Source: Legionella feeleii (GTDB lineage: Bacteria; Pseudomonadota; Gammaproteobacteria; Legionellales; Legionellaceae). From it: a stretch of 64,000 nucleotides of DNA. Where the stretch lies: NCBI RefSeq assembly GCF_001467625.1, contig NZ_LNYB01000085.1:382651-446650 (forward strand), given 5' to 3'. Positions 27,678 through 36,030 of this stretch are shown here, piece after piece. Position 1 is the stretch's first letter. Each line of letters opens with the position of its first letter. Under the pieces are notes generated by a model. That model was not told the DNA's origin. It saw only the letters and a program-made list of their open reading frames with translations, and did no database searches. A program made the translations under genes and the position numbers.

Positions 27678-28394
27678 CAGCTCATTTTGTTGGGCTGACA
27701 ACTGTTTGATAAGTCCAACGCGCTGTGCCATATCAGCAATTTCAGCTGCAGTTAAGAGCGCAGCGATATTCGCCCAGTTTTCTATCAACTTAGAGGGTAC
27801 AGCATGCGCAATATCACGAATAAAATATTCTTTATCGTCAGGATTTAAAACTGCAAACAGGGTTTGTAACATGCCCACAATTTCCTCGGCAGTCATTACC
27901 TCATAGACGGGATAATCGATCGATTCGAGTTCTTCTTTGCTGCACAGCCGGGCAAGCTCTGGCATTAACTGCGTTTCTTCCTTATGGATATGCTCTAAAT
28001 TTTCTGCAATCAATTTTCTGTAGCTCAAAGAGAAATGGTATCCACTCTCAATTCGTTCTTTATCGGAATGTGCTCTCCTGATAGCCGCAAGTTTATTTTT
28101 AAGGGTATGAAAAATGACTTCATGATTTTGATGATCAGCCTCTACTTCCTGAAAAACATAGCTATTATGTTTTTTAAATAACCCATGAATTTTTTCATCC
28201 TCATGTTTGGCATGAAAACCAAGTAAATTAACCAGGTTATTCAGATCGCTCGCAATGTCTTGTACCTGTTGTAGATCACGAAAATCAGTTTTGCCAATTT
28301 TATTATCAAGCTGATTCATCACCAGGGTGATATATTTATGCTCTCTGTATAAACGCCTTTCTGGACCTTGATAGATCCCATATTGCTCTTGCAT
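27660..28394 (-). CDS. Hemerythrin-domain protein
   Basis: A 244-residue protein with a four-helix HHE cation-binding domain in residues 15-165. The iron ligands are suggested by YREHKYI, HAKHEDEKIH, EADHQNHE and EHIHKEETQLMPEL. The last 75 residues form a second helical region (TAEEIVGMLQTLFAVLNPDDKEYFIRDI). Hemerythrins bind O2 or NO through a di-iron site or sense redox state. It stands alone and converges with the amidase gene. Confidence 0.85.
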   Translation of the reverse strand: MQEQYGIYQGPERRLYREHKYITLVMNQLDNKIGKTDFRDLQQVQDIASDLNNLVNLLGFHAKHEDEKIHGLFKKHNSYVFQEVEADHQNHEVIFHTLKNKLAAIRRAHSDKERIESGYHFSLSYRKLIAENLEHIHKEETQLMPELARLCSKEELESIDYPVYEVMTAEEIVGMLQTLFAVLNPDDKEYFIRDIAHAVPSKLIENWANIAALLTAAEIADMAQRVGLIKQLSAQQNELLCPVD

Positions 28395-28564
28395 TCACAG
28401 TCCTCGTGGTTAACCCAGGTCTTTAATTGCCGCGATTTTAACAGGTTTCAACGTGATAAAATATTTGTATTGCCCTGGTTTGCCCAATAACAAAGCACAG
28501 GAATAGTGATTAAATTCCCTCTCTCGTTTACTCCAATCAAGTCTGGTAACTATCTAACCCAGTC

Positions 28565-28954
28565 TCAATTCTTTTTTACTGGTGATTCCGGTTTCGCACC
28601 TTTGCTTATAGAGTTTGGCAAAAATGAGGTCGCTTTAGTTGCTTCCCCACCGGTTAAATATCGTTTCCAGTCATGATTAATTTTTTCTAATTTTTCATTG
28701 AGAATTTTTTCTCTTACCGTAAATGACGAGTTAAAGAGTACATCTTTTGTCAATAAATTCAGTTCCACTATTTTTTGATTGAGTCGATTAATCTCTAACT
28801 CTTTTTCTTGCATTTTTGCTTCCAGTAGCGAAACTCGATGATGCGCAATCCATGTTGCACCAATGGATACTGCAAAAGCTAATAACAGGACTGAAATATC
28901 TAATCCAGTCATACTGGACATTCTACTTCCTTTTCCATCTTTCCCTTTTGACAT
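28565..28954 (-). CDS. Small single-pass membrane protein with a coiled coil
   Basis: A 129-residue protein with one membrane segment (residues 18-38, ISVLLLAFAVSIGATWI), then a heptad-rich coiled coil to about residue 70 (LLEAKMQEKELEINRLNQKI) and a polar Lys/Pro tail. AGGAG precedes the ATG. A tiny membrane-protein gene (28995-29123) lies 40 bases upstream on the same strand and is likely co-transcribed. Function is unknown. Confidence 0.6.
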   Translation of the reverse strand: MSKGKDGKGSRMSSMTGLDISVLLLAFAVSIGATWIAHHRVSLLEAKMQEKELEINRLNQKIVELNLLTKDVLFNSSFTVREKILNEKLEKINHDWKRYLTGGEATKATSFLPNSISKGAKPESPVKKN

Positions 28955-28994
28955 GATATTCTCCTAATAATCAGCCAAGTGTTTAATCTCTTAC

Positions 28995-29123
28995 TTATGG
29001 ACTTGATGCAGGTGAAGGGGGCCTAGTTTCTTGTGACGCAGGCGATAGGGCAGTCTCAGGGAATAATAAAAACAGCATTCCCACTATGACCAATAATACG
29101 ATAATAATTGACAGTTTATTCAT
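28995..29123 (-). CDS. Tiny membrane peptide (42 residues)
   Basis: A short frame starting with MNKLSIIIVLLVIVGMLFL, a single membrane helix, followed by a Pro/Ser-rich tail (PASQETRPPSPASSP). AAGGG lies seven bases before the ATG, which argues for translation. It precedes the coiled-coil membrane protein gene on the same strand. It is easily missed because of its length; function is unknown. Confidence 0.5.
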   Translation of the reverse strand: MNKLSIIIVLLVIVGMLFLLFPETALSPASQETRPPSPASSP

Positions 29124-29302
29124 AGTAATCCCTTAGCTTTAAGAAGGATAACCTCCTGCCATCCCTTTCTTTCTTCTTAATTATAACCCAGTGTGGGGAA
29201 TTGGTTGAAAATCAACCATAACTTATTTATTTTAATAGTATTTATTTTTGCTTTACTTGATTAACTACATTGAGAGAAGAAAAACAACGTTAAGGGGAAT
29301 TT

Positions 29303-29512
29303 ATGACATCACTACAGCGTTTTGTATGCGAACACCCTTACTTTAGTATGCTGGTATTTGTGGCTATTGGCTTTCTTTTGCGCGGAATTAGGCGACTCAA
29401 TCCCAAGACCGTGCGAATAGCAATCACTGAACTGGAATTGGCTTTGGAAGATGAAGACATGGAAAGAGCAAAACATGCCCTGCAACGATTAAAATCAGGC
29501 TTCGGTCTCTAA
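29303..29512 (+). CDS. Small protein with one membrane segment
   Basis: A 69-residue protein: a short hydrophobic stretch (FSMLVFVAIGFLL, residues 14-26), basic residues, then an acidic helix (ITELELALEDEDMERAKHALQRLK). AAGGGG lies seven bases before the ATG. It could be a small membrane-anchored adaptor. I do not recognise the family. Confidence 0.6.
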   Translation: MTSLQRFVCEHPYFSMLVFVAIGFLLRGIRRLNPKTVRIAITELELALEDEDMERAKHALQRLKSGFGL

Positions 29513-29645
29513 GCTTATGCTGCTTGCCATACCTCGTAAAAAAGCAAACCCCGCTCTGCTATACTCTAAGCAACCGGTTAGTTTTGCGCCCCTGTTAGCT
29601 GCTGTTTGGGCTGCGAAACCATGGCAAATAGCAGAAGGACTCATC

Positions 29646-30092
29646 GTGAAAAACCATCGATTCCTAAGCATCCTCTTAATGGTACTACTTTTTTTTCCTT
29701 CTCTTGATTATGCTGACGATAACGACGTCGCGACATGGACACGACAGGTTCTAATTTCTACCCTGTCGATTGATTACACGGTAACCCCTGAAAATTTTGC
29801 TATTTTGCAGGAAAATTATATGCCCACAGCCTGGGAAGCTCTGCAAGATTTTGTTGGTGATCAGGTTAATGTTATACGCGCTGAGAAGTTAACCTTACAT
29901 CCAGTTGCCATAGGTCCAGCGACAGTCGTCCGCTCAGGTGTCTCTTTTGACATTCATTATTGGCGGGTTAATCAGTCCATCGCCATCCCAGAATTAAACA
30001 TGACTATTGATGATTTTTCCGTGATCGTTATCAAGGCAAATAACCCGCCTTTTTTAATCCAGAATATGACGATGATCAAACATGATTCTTAA
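29646..30092 (+). CDS. Exported IcmL/DotI-like protein
   Basis: A 148-residue protein with a signal peptide (MKNHRFLSILLMVLLFFPSLDYA). The mature part matches the DotI/IcmL/TraM family: ATWTRQVLISTLSIDYTV, AWEALQDFV, then VNVIRAEKLTLHPVAIGPATVVRSG and YWRVNQSIAIPELNMT. The GTG at 29646 is preferred: AGAAGGA lies six bases ahead and translation yields a signal peptide, whereas the longer frame from 29517 does not. It is the second such paralog in the window and is also far from any recognisable dot/icm genes. Confidence 0.78.
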   Translation: MKNHRFLSILLMVLLFFPSLDYADDNDVATWTRQVLISTLSIDYTVTPENFAILQENYMPTAWEALQDFVGDQVNVIRAEKLTLHPVAIGPATVVRSGVSFDIHYWRVNQSIAIPELNMTIDDFSVIVIKANNPPFLIQNMTMIKHDS

Positions 30093-30110
30093 CAAATGAT
30101 GGCGCGGAAA

Positions 30111-30138
30111 TGCAAGGAAGAAAGTTAATTTCCTTGCA
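30111..30138. terminator. Hairpin between convergent genes, possible bidirectional terminator
   Basis: TGCAAGGAA pairs with TTCCTTGCA around a ten-base loop. It lies between the stops of two convergent genes (30092 and 30147). No long T run follows in either direction, so its efficiency is uncertain. Confidence 0.5.
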
Positions 30139-30146
30139 CTATTCCC

Positions 30147-30476
30147 TTATGGAAGGCTTACTGAAAGAGAACTACCCTCTTCATAAGCAGTGACCAGGAT
30201 GTCACTGGGATTTTGAGGATTCACCCACGCCCTTTTATCGATTTCGCCTTGCTCACTAAACTCAACACGCCACTTTCCATTTTCCTCACAAACGCTCTGC
30301 ACCGTAAGGTAAATCGTATCGGTATTGCTATAGGTTTGAGAATAGATCTTCAAATCTGGGGCATAATATTGTGCCAAAGACTGCTTCACATGCTCTTTAA
30401 GGGGTTTCAGCTCAACTGCTGAAAGCTCCGAGACGTTAAAGTAAGGCTTAAATCCTACGCGTAATTCTATTTTCAT
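30147..30476 (-). CDS. Uncharacterised small protein
   Basis: A 109-residue, mostly beta protein (MKIELRVGFKPYFNVSEL..., ending SSLSVSLP). No motif that I recognise. It lies 11 bases downstream of the tautomerase-like gene on the same strand, so the two are probably translated from one transcript and may act in the same step. Confidence 0.55.
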   Translation of the reverse strand: MKIELRVGFKPYFNVSELSAVELKPLKEHVKQSLAQYYAPDLKIYSQTYSNTDTIYLTVQSVCEENGKWRVEFSEQGEIDKRAWVNPQNPSDILVTAYEEGSSLSVSLP

Positions 30477-30487
30477 AATTATCCTGT

Positions 30488-30868
30488 CTAAAGTTTTAAC
30501 TCTGGCTCTGCACTCGTTATTTTAAAATAACGTTTTTCCAGTACATCAATTTCAAGAAAAATTTGTAATTGCAGCTTATTAAGCGATGCAGAAAAATGTT
30601 GCCTTAAGACAGCCATCAATTTCTCACCCACTTTTTGCAACGTCTCCTCACTGCGACCAGCCAATATTGTCAAGTTAACAAGAATAAAAGCCTGTTGTGG
30701 TTGCCCATCAGCGATATAATAATCCTTGCATTCCACTGCCCTGCTCTTGCAATTGCCTAATTGCGCGGGCAGATCTTGCGATAAAACAGCATGAAGTAAA
30801 GGAAACACAGCAGTGACCTTATCTTTCTCGATGACATTGGCACTGTATTCTAAAAGCAATTGTGGCAT
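30488..30868 (-). CDS. 5-carboxymethyl-2-hydroxymuconate isomerase (CHMI)-like tautomerase
   Basis: A 126-residue tautomerase-superfamily protein beginning with the catalytic-type Pro after Met (MPQLLLEYSANV). Internal blocks AFILVNLTILAGRSEETLQKVGE and LQIFLEIDVLE match HpaF-like CHMI proteins (compare GRSLESRQEVGE in E. coli). No homoprotocatechuate pathway genes are nearby, so it may act on another keto-enol substrate. It pairs with the small gene downstream. Confidence 0.8.
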   Translation of the reverse strand: MPQLLLEYSANVIEKDKVTAVFPLLHAVLSQDLPAQLGNCKSRAVECKDYYIADGQPQQAFILVNLTILAGRSEETLQKVGEKLMAVLRQHFSASLNKLQLQIFLEIDVLEKRYFKITSAEPELKL

Positions 30869-31263
30869 ACCACTCCCTCCTCCGTTTTATCGCGCTTTTA
30901 TACCCGATTTCAGTTCTTTAGAACATAGCTAAGAACTGAGTTACTTTAATTTTTTTATCAGCCCAAAATAAATCTTCTGGCCATAGTGGAATTTTCAAAA
31001 TTATCTGATAGAATCATCTCGTCTGTTTCTATGCCTCGCTGTGAATAACTTTTCTTCCCTCCTTACAATACCTCAGTTACTTAAAATCAATTTTATTATA
31101 TCCTCTTGATTTTAAAGAATTTTTTGCTTTTACTTACCATAAACCAATCCATTTTTATCCACAAATTCTGTGGATAATTCTGTGCATTAACTGCTTGAAA
31201 CCCCTTGGTAGCCAAGCTAAAGATGATATACTCTTGCCATGTTTACGAAAATTACAGCTCAGC
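30869..31263. promoter_or_regulatory. Divergent intergenic region with a promoter for the BON-domain gene
   Basis: This AT-rich region separates the tautomerase gene from the BON-domain gene. TTGGTA (31205-31210) and TATACT (31227-31232) with a 16-base spacer form a good sigma-70 promoter reading plus, predicting a leader of about 25 bases. No other structure stands out in the remaining 330 bases. Confidence 0.5.
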
Positions 31264-31821
31264 ATGCGTTCCTTATCGAATTTCATCTTCAGTATTCTAT
31301 TAATTTTATTTGCCAGTTTTGTCCATGCTGAGAGCAACCTAAAAGAATTTGAGCAAAAATTAAGCGACTCTGTTATCACGACAAAAATTACTGCCAAATT
31401 TACTAAAAACCGTGATCTTAATCCTTTGAAAATCTACGTCTCAACGAAAGATGGTATTGTGACCTTGCGTGGCCATGTAAAAAATAGACAAGCCTATGTA
31501 GATGCCCTTCGACTTGCCAAAGTAACCAAAGGGGTAAAGGCCGTTGAAACCGATGAATTGGTCATCAAGCAGGTAAACACAGCCTTTACAGATGCTTATA
31601 TTACTGCCAAAGTCGAAGCAGCTATTTTACGAGCCAAGGTGTTTGACGATGAATCAATTCCTTTAGTCGGCATCAATGCAACCACCACAAATGGTACTGT
31701 CACCCTGTCTGGAAATCTCAAGCAAAAAAAATCCATTGTTGCAATAATAAAGCGGGTCAATGCCGTGCGAGGCGTCAAGAAAATTGTTTCTAACTTACAG
31801 GTAGTTAACAAGGAAGGTTAA
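31264..31821 (+). CDS. Exported BON-domain protein (OsmY-like)
   Basis: A 185-residue periplasmic protein with a signal peptide (MRSLSNFIFSILLILFASFVHA) and two BON domains. The first spans KLSDSVITTKITAKF to VTKGVKAVETDELV; the second spans DAYITAKVEAAIL to VNAVRGVKKIVSNLQV. BON proteins associate with membranes and phospholipid and are often stress-induced. The ATG at 31264 is used because it starts the signal peptide and follows the promoter closely. The stop overlaps the next gene's start (TAATG). Confidence 0.85.
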   Translation: MRSLSNFIFSILLILFASFVHAESNLKEFEQKLSDSVITTKITAKFTKNRDLNPLKIYVSTKDGIVTLRGHVKNRQAYVDALRLAKVTKGVKAVETDELVIKQVNTAFTDAYITAKVEAAILRAKVFDDESIPLVGINATTTNGTVTLSGNLKQKKSIVAIIKRVNAVRGVKKIVSNLQVVNKEG

Positions 31822-32293
31822 TGAAGGATTTCACTCGGTTTAAATTTTTCCTTTGGTATTTTGGCCATTTTCAAGTTCCTTTGATTGGCCATTTGAAACC
31901 CAACTAATCGCCCTGGATGAGCAAAAAATTGTTGCTAAAATCGCTTTAAGAAGACGCAGTAAGAACCATCTTAATTCCATGTATTTCGGCGCCTTGGCAG
32001 TGGGGGCTGACCTTGCTGGCGGCCTACATAGTTTCTATCACGCAAAGCGCGCCAACCTGAAAGTATCCGTTGTGTTTAAATCGTTTCAGGCCCAATTTCT
32101 TCGCCGGCCTGAAGCGGATGTTTATTTTGTCTGTGAAGAAGGCGATCAGGTCAAGGAGATGCTCTTGGAATCTAAAAAGTCCGGTGAGCGGGTAAACAAA
32201 CCAATCCAGATCAGGGCGTTTACTGATTATCTTAAAAACCCTGAAGAAGTCGCTACCTTTAGTCTGGAGTTATCAGTTAAGGTATTAAATTAG
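31821..32293 (+). pseudogene. DUF4442 (hotdog thioesterase-like) gene with a frameshift near codon 27
   Basis: An ATG at 31821, overlapping the BON stop and preceded by AGGAAGG, encodes MKDFTRFKFFLWYFG...GHLKPN and then hits TAA at 31905. From the CCC at 31899-31901 a second frame continues LIALDEQKIVAK...NHLNSMYFGALAVGADLAGG... to the stop at 32293. One extra C would join them as HLKPQLIALDE, a normal DUF4442 N-terminus. So either the gene lost one C, or the base is a sequencing error. The full protein would be about 157 residues. The separate 146-codon frame from a TTG at 31853 is probably not a real start. Confidence 0.75.
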
Positions 32294-32400
32294 GGACTTT
32301 ATATTTCTCCTCTCTTAGCGCTTATGGTTAATTTTCTGCGCTGCGATGCTCAAAAATTAACCATAAGCACTCAAGCCTGCGACCTATTAACAGTCCCTAA
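32290..32400. repeat. Nested inverted repeats, large hairpin element
   Basis: The outer arms TTAGGGACT (32290-32298) and AGTCCCTAA (32392-32400) enclose perfect 16-base inner arms, GCTTATGGTTAATTTT (32320-32335) and its complement (32353-32368), around a 17-base loop. The left outer arm contains the stop codon of the preceding gene. It may be a small non-autonomous element or a two-stage terminator. Confidence 0.75.
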
Positions 32401-32433
32401 TAAAGCTGGAATAAACGGTCAATAAGTGCAAAA

Positions 32434-33750
32434 ATGAATTTTCGCTACTGGCAAATCGTAATATTAGTCCTCCTTCTTAGCACCTATAGCGTGTTATTCT
32501 ATTTTGTTTTTACTTACCAATATAAACTCGATTTTTCATCGTTTTACTCCGCCTTTCAGCTTTTTGATGCCGGGGATAATCCCTATCAAAGTTTATATAC
32601 TACTTATCTGCTTACCATAAAAAAGTTATCCGCTAATCTTAATCCACCAATTGTGCTCTGGGTACTCACTCCTTTATTACGCCTTAACTATGATCTTGCC
32701 TTGATTATCTGGTCAGCCATTTCTTTACTGTTAGGATTAATCGGGGCTCATTTTAGTTTTAAACTGGCTTTTCCTCCCGATTTCATTAAGAAGAATTGGC
32801 TGAGTTTATATCTCATTTATTTATCCTTGTTCGCAACCGTCATGGATACTGCCATTGCCCAATTTGGTTCAATTTTATTTTTCTTTATCATTACAGGTTA
32901 TTATTGTTACCTTAACAATAGAGAATATAGTGCCGGCCTACTTTGGGGCATCATCATCGCGATGAAATTCTTTCCAGCCTTACTTTTTTTCTTTGTCTTA
33001 AAACAAGGCCGTTACAGAGTCTTTATGGTCATGCTCGTTACACTGTTGGTACTGTGCCTTATCCCATGGGTTGTTTTAGGGACGACTATTTATAAGCAAT
33101 ATTTTTCCATGATGACCCAGGTTCTTTGGTACGGTGATAGCTGGAATGCGTCTCTTTATGGTTTTCTGTTCCGTTTATTTATTGATGTGCACGATAAAAC
33201 ACAGAGTTTAATCGCCATTAAGACAGCCTATATTCTCCTATTTTTCGGCCTTCTTTTCTGGTACCTGAAAAAATGTACCGGAAAATCGACAGTCCTGAAT
33301 CACCAACCGTTTTGTTTGACCTTGGTCATGATGTTGTTAATGAGCCCTTTCGGTTGGTTATATTATTTTCCCTTGTTAATTCTTCCTTTTGCCTGCATCT
33401 GGATAACGGCCATTGATAAAAAAACAAATACGGCTCAATTACTCTTCATGTGGCTTATCAGTTTATTTCTGCTTAACTTCCCAATTGACTATGTTCGTAC
33501 CACAGATATGCCTACCTTTATAGGTAGGCTTGGTTTTTATTCTTTTTATTTTTATGGTTTATTGCTGTTGGCTCATCTGTTAACACGGCAACCGATCCTC
33601 CCCCCGGCCAGTGATCTGAACATAAACAAAGCACCTGCCTACTTCACCCCGTCGTTATATATTATTATTTCGTTCGGTCTTTTCATTCCCATTATTAGTT
33701 TTGTTATGCGCTTACTCTCTATTCCTGGCGTGCCCCTGTTGCATTATTAG
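32434..33750 (+). CDS. GT87-like (DUF2029) polytopic membrane glycosyltransferase
   Basis: A 438-residue protein with about ten membrane segments. The GT-C signature region is at the start: an Asp in YQYKLDFSSFYSAFQLFDAGDNPYQ between segments 1 and 2, then NPPIVLWVLTPL. Internal AGLLWGIIIAMKFFPALL matches GT87 family wording. These enzymes transfer mannose or another sugar from a polyprenyl phosphate carrier. It is not linked to other polysaccharide genes; the acceptor is unknown. Confidence 0.75.
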   Translation: MNFRYWQIVILVLLLSTYSVLFYFVFTYQYKLDFSSFYSAFQLFDAGDNPYQSLYTTYLLTIKKLSANLNPPIVLWVLTPLLRLNYDLALIIWSAISLLLGLIGAHFSFKLAFPPDFIKKNWLSLYLIYLSLFATVMDTAIAQFGSILFFFIITGYYCYLNNREYSAGLLWGIIIAMKFFPALLFFFVLKQGRYRVFMVMLVTLLVLCLIPWVVLGTTIYKQYFSMMTQVLWYGDSWNASLYGFLFRLFIDVHDKTQSLIAIKTAYILLFFGLLFWYLKKCTGKSTVLNHQPFCLTLVMMLLMSPFGWLYYFPLLILPFACIWITAIDKKTNTAQLLFMWLISLFLLNFPIDYVRTTDMPTFIGRLGFYSFYFYGLLLLAHLLTRQPILPPASDLNINKAPAYFTPSLYIIISFGLFIPIISFVMRLLSIPGVPLLHY

Positions 33751-33779
33751 AGGAGAGGTGTTTTTATTATTTTGCCTAA

Positions 33780-33808
33780 TTGACAAACCCATGCATGCCG
33801 TCTAACGT
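33780..33808 (+). promoter_or_regulatory. Possible sigma-70 promoter of the C39/ATP-grasp operon
   Basis: TTGACA (33780-33785) is a perfect -35, followed after 17 bases by TAACGT (33803-33808) as a moderate -10. It lies 45 bases before the ATG of the first gene of the four-gene operon. Confidence 0.45.
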
Positions 33809-33852
33809 TAACAAGGAATGCTTAATCTCTATGCGACTGAACTTAGGCCATC

Positions 33853-34575
33853 ATGATCAACTTAACCATTCACACACAACCTGATGATGAAACTTGTGGC
33901 CCCACCAGTCTGCATGCTATTTATCGCTTTTATGGCATGGATATCAGTCTTGAGCAGGTCATTAGCAAGGTAGAGCGTTCTCTTTCAGGTGGAACCCACG
34001 CACCCATGTTAGGCAAACATGCTTTACAACATGGATTTCAGACAACGATTTACATTAACAATCTAAACGTGTTTGATCCAACCTGGTTTAGAGGTGACCA
34101 AGGCGAAGCCTGCCAAAAAATGCTGATGTTTAAGCTAAAAGCACAAATGAAACATAAAAGAGAGAAAGGATTCACTCAAGCAAGCCACGCTTTCCTTGAG
34201 TACTTGGAGCTAGGCGGCCAGGTGCGCTTTCGTACGCTGAGTGTGCAATTGCTTAAAGAATATTTCACTCAAGGTATCCCGATATTAACCGGGCTTAGTG
34301 CGACTTATTTATATCGTAGTGCACGTGAACGTTTCACTAAACAAGGAGAATCTATTTATGATGATATTCGCGGCACTCCCTGTGGCCATTTTGTTGTGCT
34401 CTGCGGTTATGACGATAAAAGAAGACTCATTGTTGTCGCTGATCCGCATCGCGAAAACCCGATTTCCCATGACAATTATTACAAAGTAAGCGGACACCGC
34501 CTAATTAATGCCATCATGCTCGGCGTCCTAACCTATGATGCTGTGTTACTTATAATTCAACCCAAAGAGTCGTGA
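33853..34575 (+). CDS. C39-like papain-fold peptidase, first gene of an amidoligase operon
   Basis: A 240-residue peptidase-like protein. The catalytic Cys is in DDETCGPTSLHAIYRFYG (Cys15), the His in GTPCGHFVVLCGYD and the Asp in IVVADPH, the order of the C39 (bacteriocin-processing) family. There is no transporter domain or signal peptide. It is followed with no gap (TGA then ATG) by an ATP-grasp ligase, a GCS2-type ligase and an N-formylglutamate amidohydrolase. It likely trims or releases a peptide intermediate; the substrate is unknown. Confidence 0.8.
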   Translation: MINLTIHTQPDDETCGPTSLHAIYRFYGMDISLEQVISKVERSLSGGTHAPMLGKHALQHGFQTTIYINNLNVFDPTWFRGDQGEACQKMLMFKLKAQMKHKREKGFTQASHAFLEYLELGGQVRFRTLSVQLLKEYFTQGIPILTGLSATYLYRSARERFTKQGESIYDDIRGTPCGHFVVLCGYDDKRRLIVVADPHRENPISHDNYYKVSGHRLINAIMLGVLTYDAVLLIIQPKES

Positions 34576-36030
34576 ATGCAAACTATAATAGTAACGGATG
34601 ACCCACCAAGCTGGGAATTTTTAAGCCCACTCGCCAATATTGTTAATGCTTTAGATTACTTGTCCAGTGAAAATTATCATCAAAGCAAGTCGATGCGGGT
34701 GATTAATCTCTGTCAATCCTATGGCCATCAAACCATTGGTTATTATGTCTCACTGCTGGCCCATGCCCGTGATCATAAGGCCATTCCCTCAGTCCATAAT
34801 ATCCAGGATGTACTCAACGTGAGTCTATCGATTCTTATTTCACAGGATATTGATGAAGAAATTCAACACAGTCTTCAGGACATTAAAGGGGATGAATTTA
34901 TTCTCAGCCTTTATTTTGGCCAAAATATGGCTAAACGGCATGCGACCCTTGCTAAAAAACTGCATGGCTTATTCCCCTTGCCAATGCTCCGCTTCATCCT
35001 GGAGAAAAAGAAACAGTGGCGGATTAAAAAACTGCTGCCCTTATCACTTAATGACGTTCCCGAGCATCATCTCGAATTTATGAAGCAGGCCGCTGAAAAT
35101 TATTTATCGAAGAAACGCTTTCACCAATGGCGTAAAAAGCAACGTTTTCATGATTTGGCGATTCTGGTTGACCCTTGTGAATTGAATGCGCCATCCAATA
35201 AAAAAGCCTTGGATTTTTTTGTCAGTGCCGGTGAAGAGTTGGGATTAAACATCGACTTTATCGAAAAAAGTGACAACAAGTCCATTGCTGAATATGACGC
35301 TTTGTTTATACGTGCAACCACCTCCGTTAACCATTACACCTACCGAATGGCAAGACGAGCTGCCCAGGAGAATCTGGTTGTGATTGATGATCCACAATCC
35401 ATCGTCAAATGCAGCAATAAGGTTTATCTGGCTGAATTAATGCGTAGCCATCAAATACTGACGCCAGAAACTACTTTTATCAGTAAATACGATAAGAATC
35501 TTCCAGACATAGAGTTTCCTTGTATCTTAAAAAGGCCAGACAGTGCTTTTTCCCATGGTGTTCTTAAACTCGATGATGCGAAATCGTTACAGAAATCCCT
35601 GAATCAATTTTTCAAGATTTCTGATCTGGTTTTAATCCAACCTTTTATTCCAACAGAATATGATTGGCGTATCGGTATTTTAGATAACAAACCCATTTTC
35701 GCCTGTCGTTATTACATGGCTAAAAATCACTGGCAAATTTATAATTGGAATGCCTTGAGCGAGAAAAGAGAAGGTGCAACTGAAACCGTTCCTCTTAATG
35801 AAGTGCCTGAAGCTATTATTAAAACCGCGTTAAAGAGCACCCGTTTAATTGGTGATGGCTTATACGGTGTCGATATCAAAAGCCATGGTGATAAGCACTA
35901 TGTTATTGAAGTGAATGACAATCCCAATATTGACTGTGGCATAGAAGATAAAATTTTGGGTGATTCTTTATACGAACACATAATGAGTGTTTTTTTACAA
36001 CGTATTCGCAGGAAACATGGTTATGTCTGA
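34576..36030 (+). CDS. RimK-like ATP-grasp ligase with N-terminal RLAN-type domain
   Basis: A 484-residue ligase. The first 170 residues carry an RLAN-like region (MRVINLCQSYGHQTIGYYVSLLAHARDHKAIP). The C-terminal ATP-grasp domain shows FPCILKRPDSAFSHGV, LVLIQPFIPTEYDWRIGILDNKPIF and YVIEVNDNPNIDCGIE, the last being the metal-binding Glu-x-Asn motif. RimK-type enzymes form amide bonds by activating a carboxylate as acyl phosphate, often adding Glu to a C-terminus. Spacing to the upstream gene is zero and to the next is an overlap, so the genes are translationally coupled. Confidence 0.88.
   Translation: MQTIIVTDDPPSWEFLSPLANIVNALDYLSSENYHQSKSMRVINLCQSYGHQTIGYYVSLLAHARDHKAIPSVHNIQDVLNVSLSILISQDIDEEIQHSLQDIKGDEFILSLYFGQNMAKRHATLAKKLHGLFPLPMLRFILEKKKQWRIKKLLPLSLNDVPEHHLEFMKQAAENYLSKKRFHQWRKKQRFHDLAILVDPCELNAPSNKKALDFFVSAGEELGLNIDFIEKSDNKSIAEYDALFIRATTSVNHYTYRMARRAAQENLVVIDDPQSIVKCSNKVYLAELMRSHQILTPETTFISKYDKNLPDIEFPCILKRPDSAFSHGVLKLDDAKSLQKSLNQFFKISDLVLIQPFIPTEYDWRIGILDNKPIFACRYYMAKNHWQIYNWNALSEKREGATETVPLNEVPEAIIKTALKSTRLIGDGLYGVDIKSHGDKHYVIEVNDNPNIDCGIEDKILGDSLYEHIMSVFLQRIRRKHGYV

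Noticed and set aside
30488..30868. Part of a homoprotocatechuate degradation pathway
   Set aside because: No other hpa genes lie nearby; only the tautomerase fold is supported.
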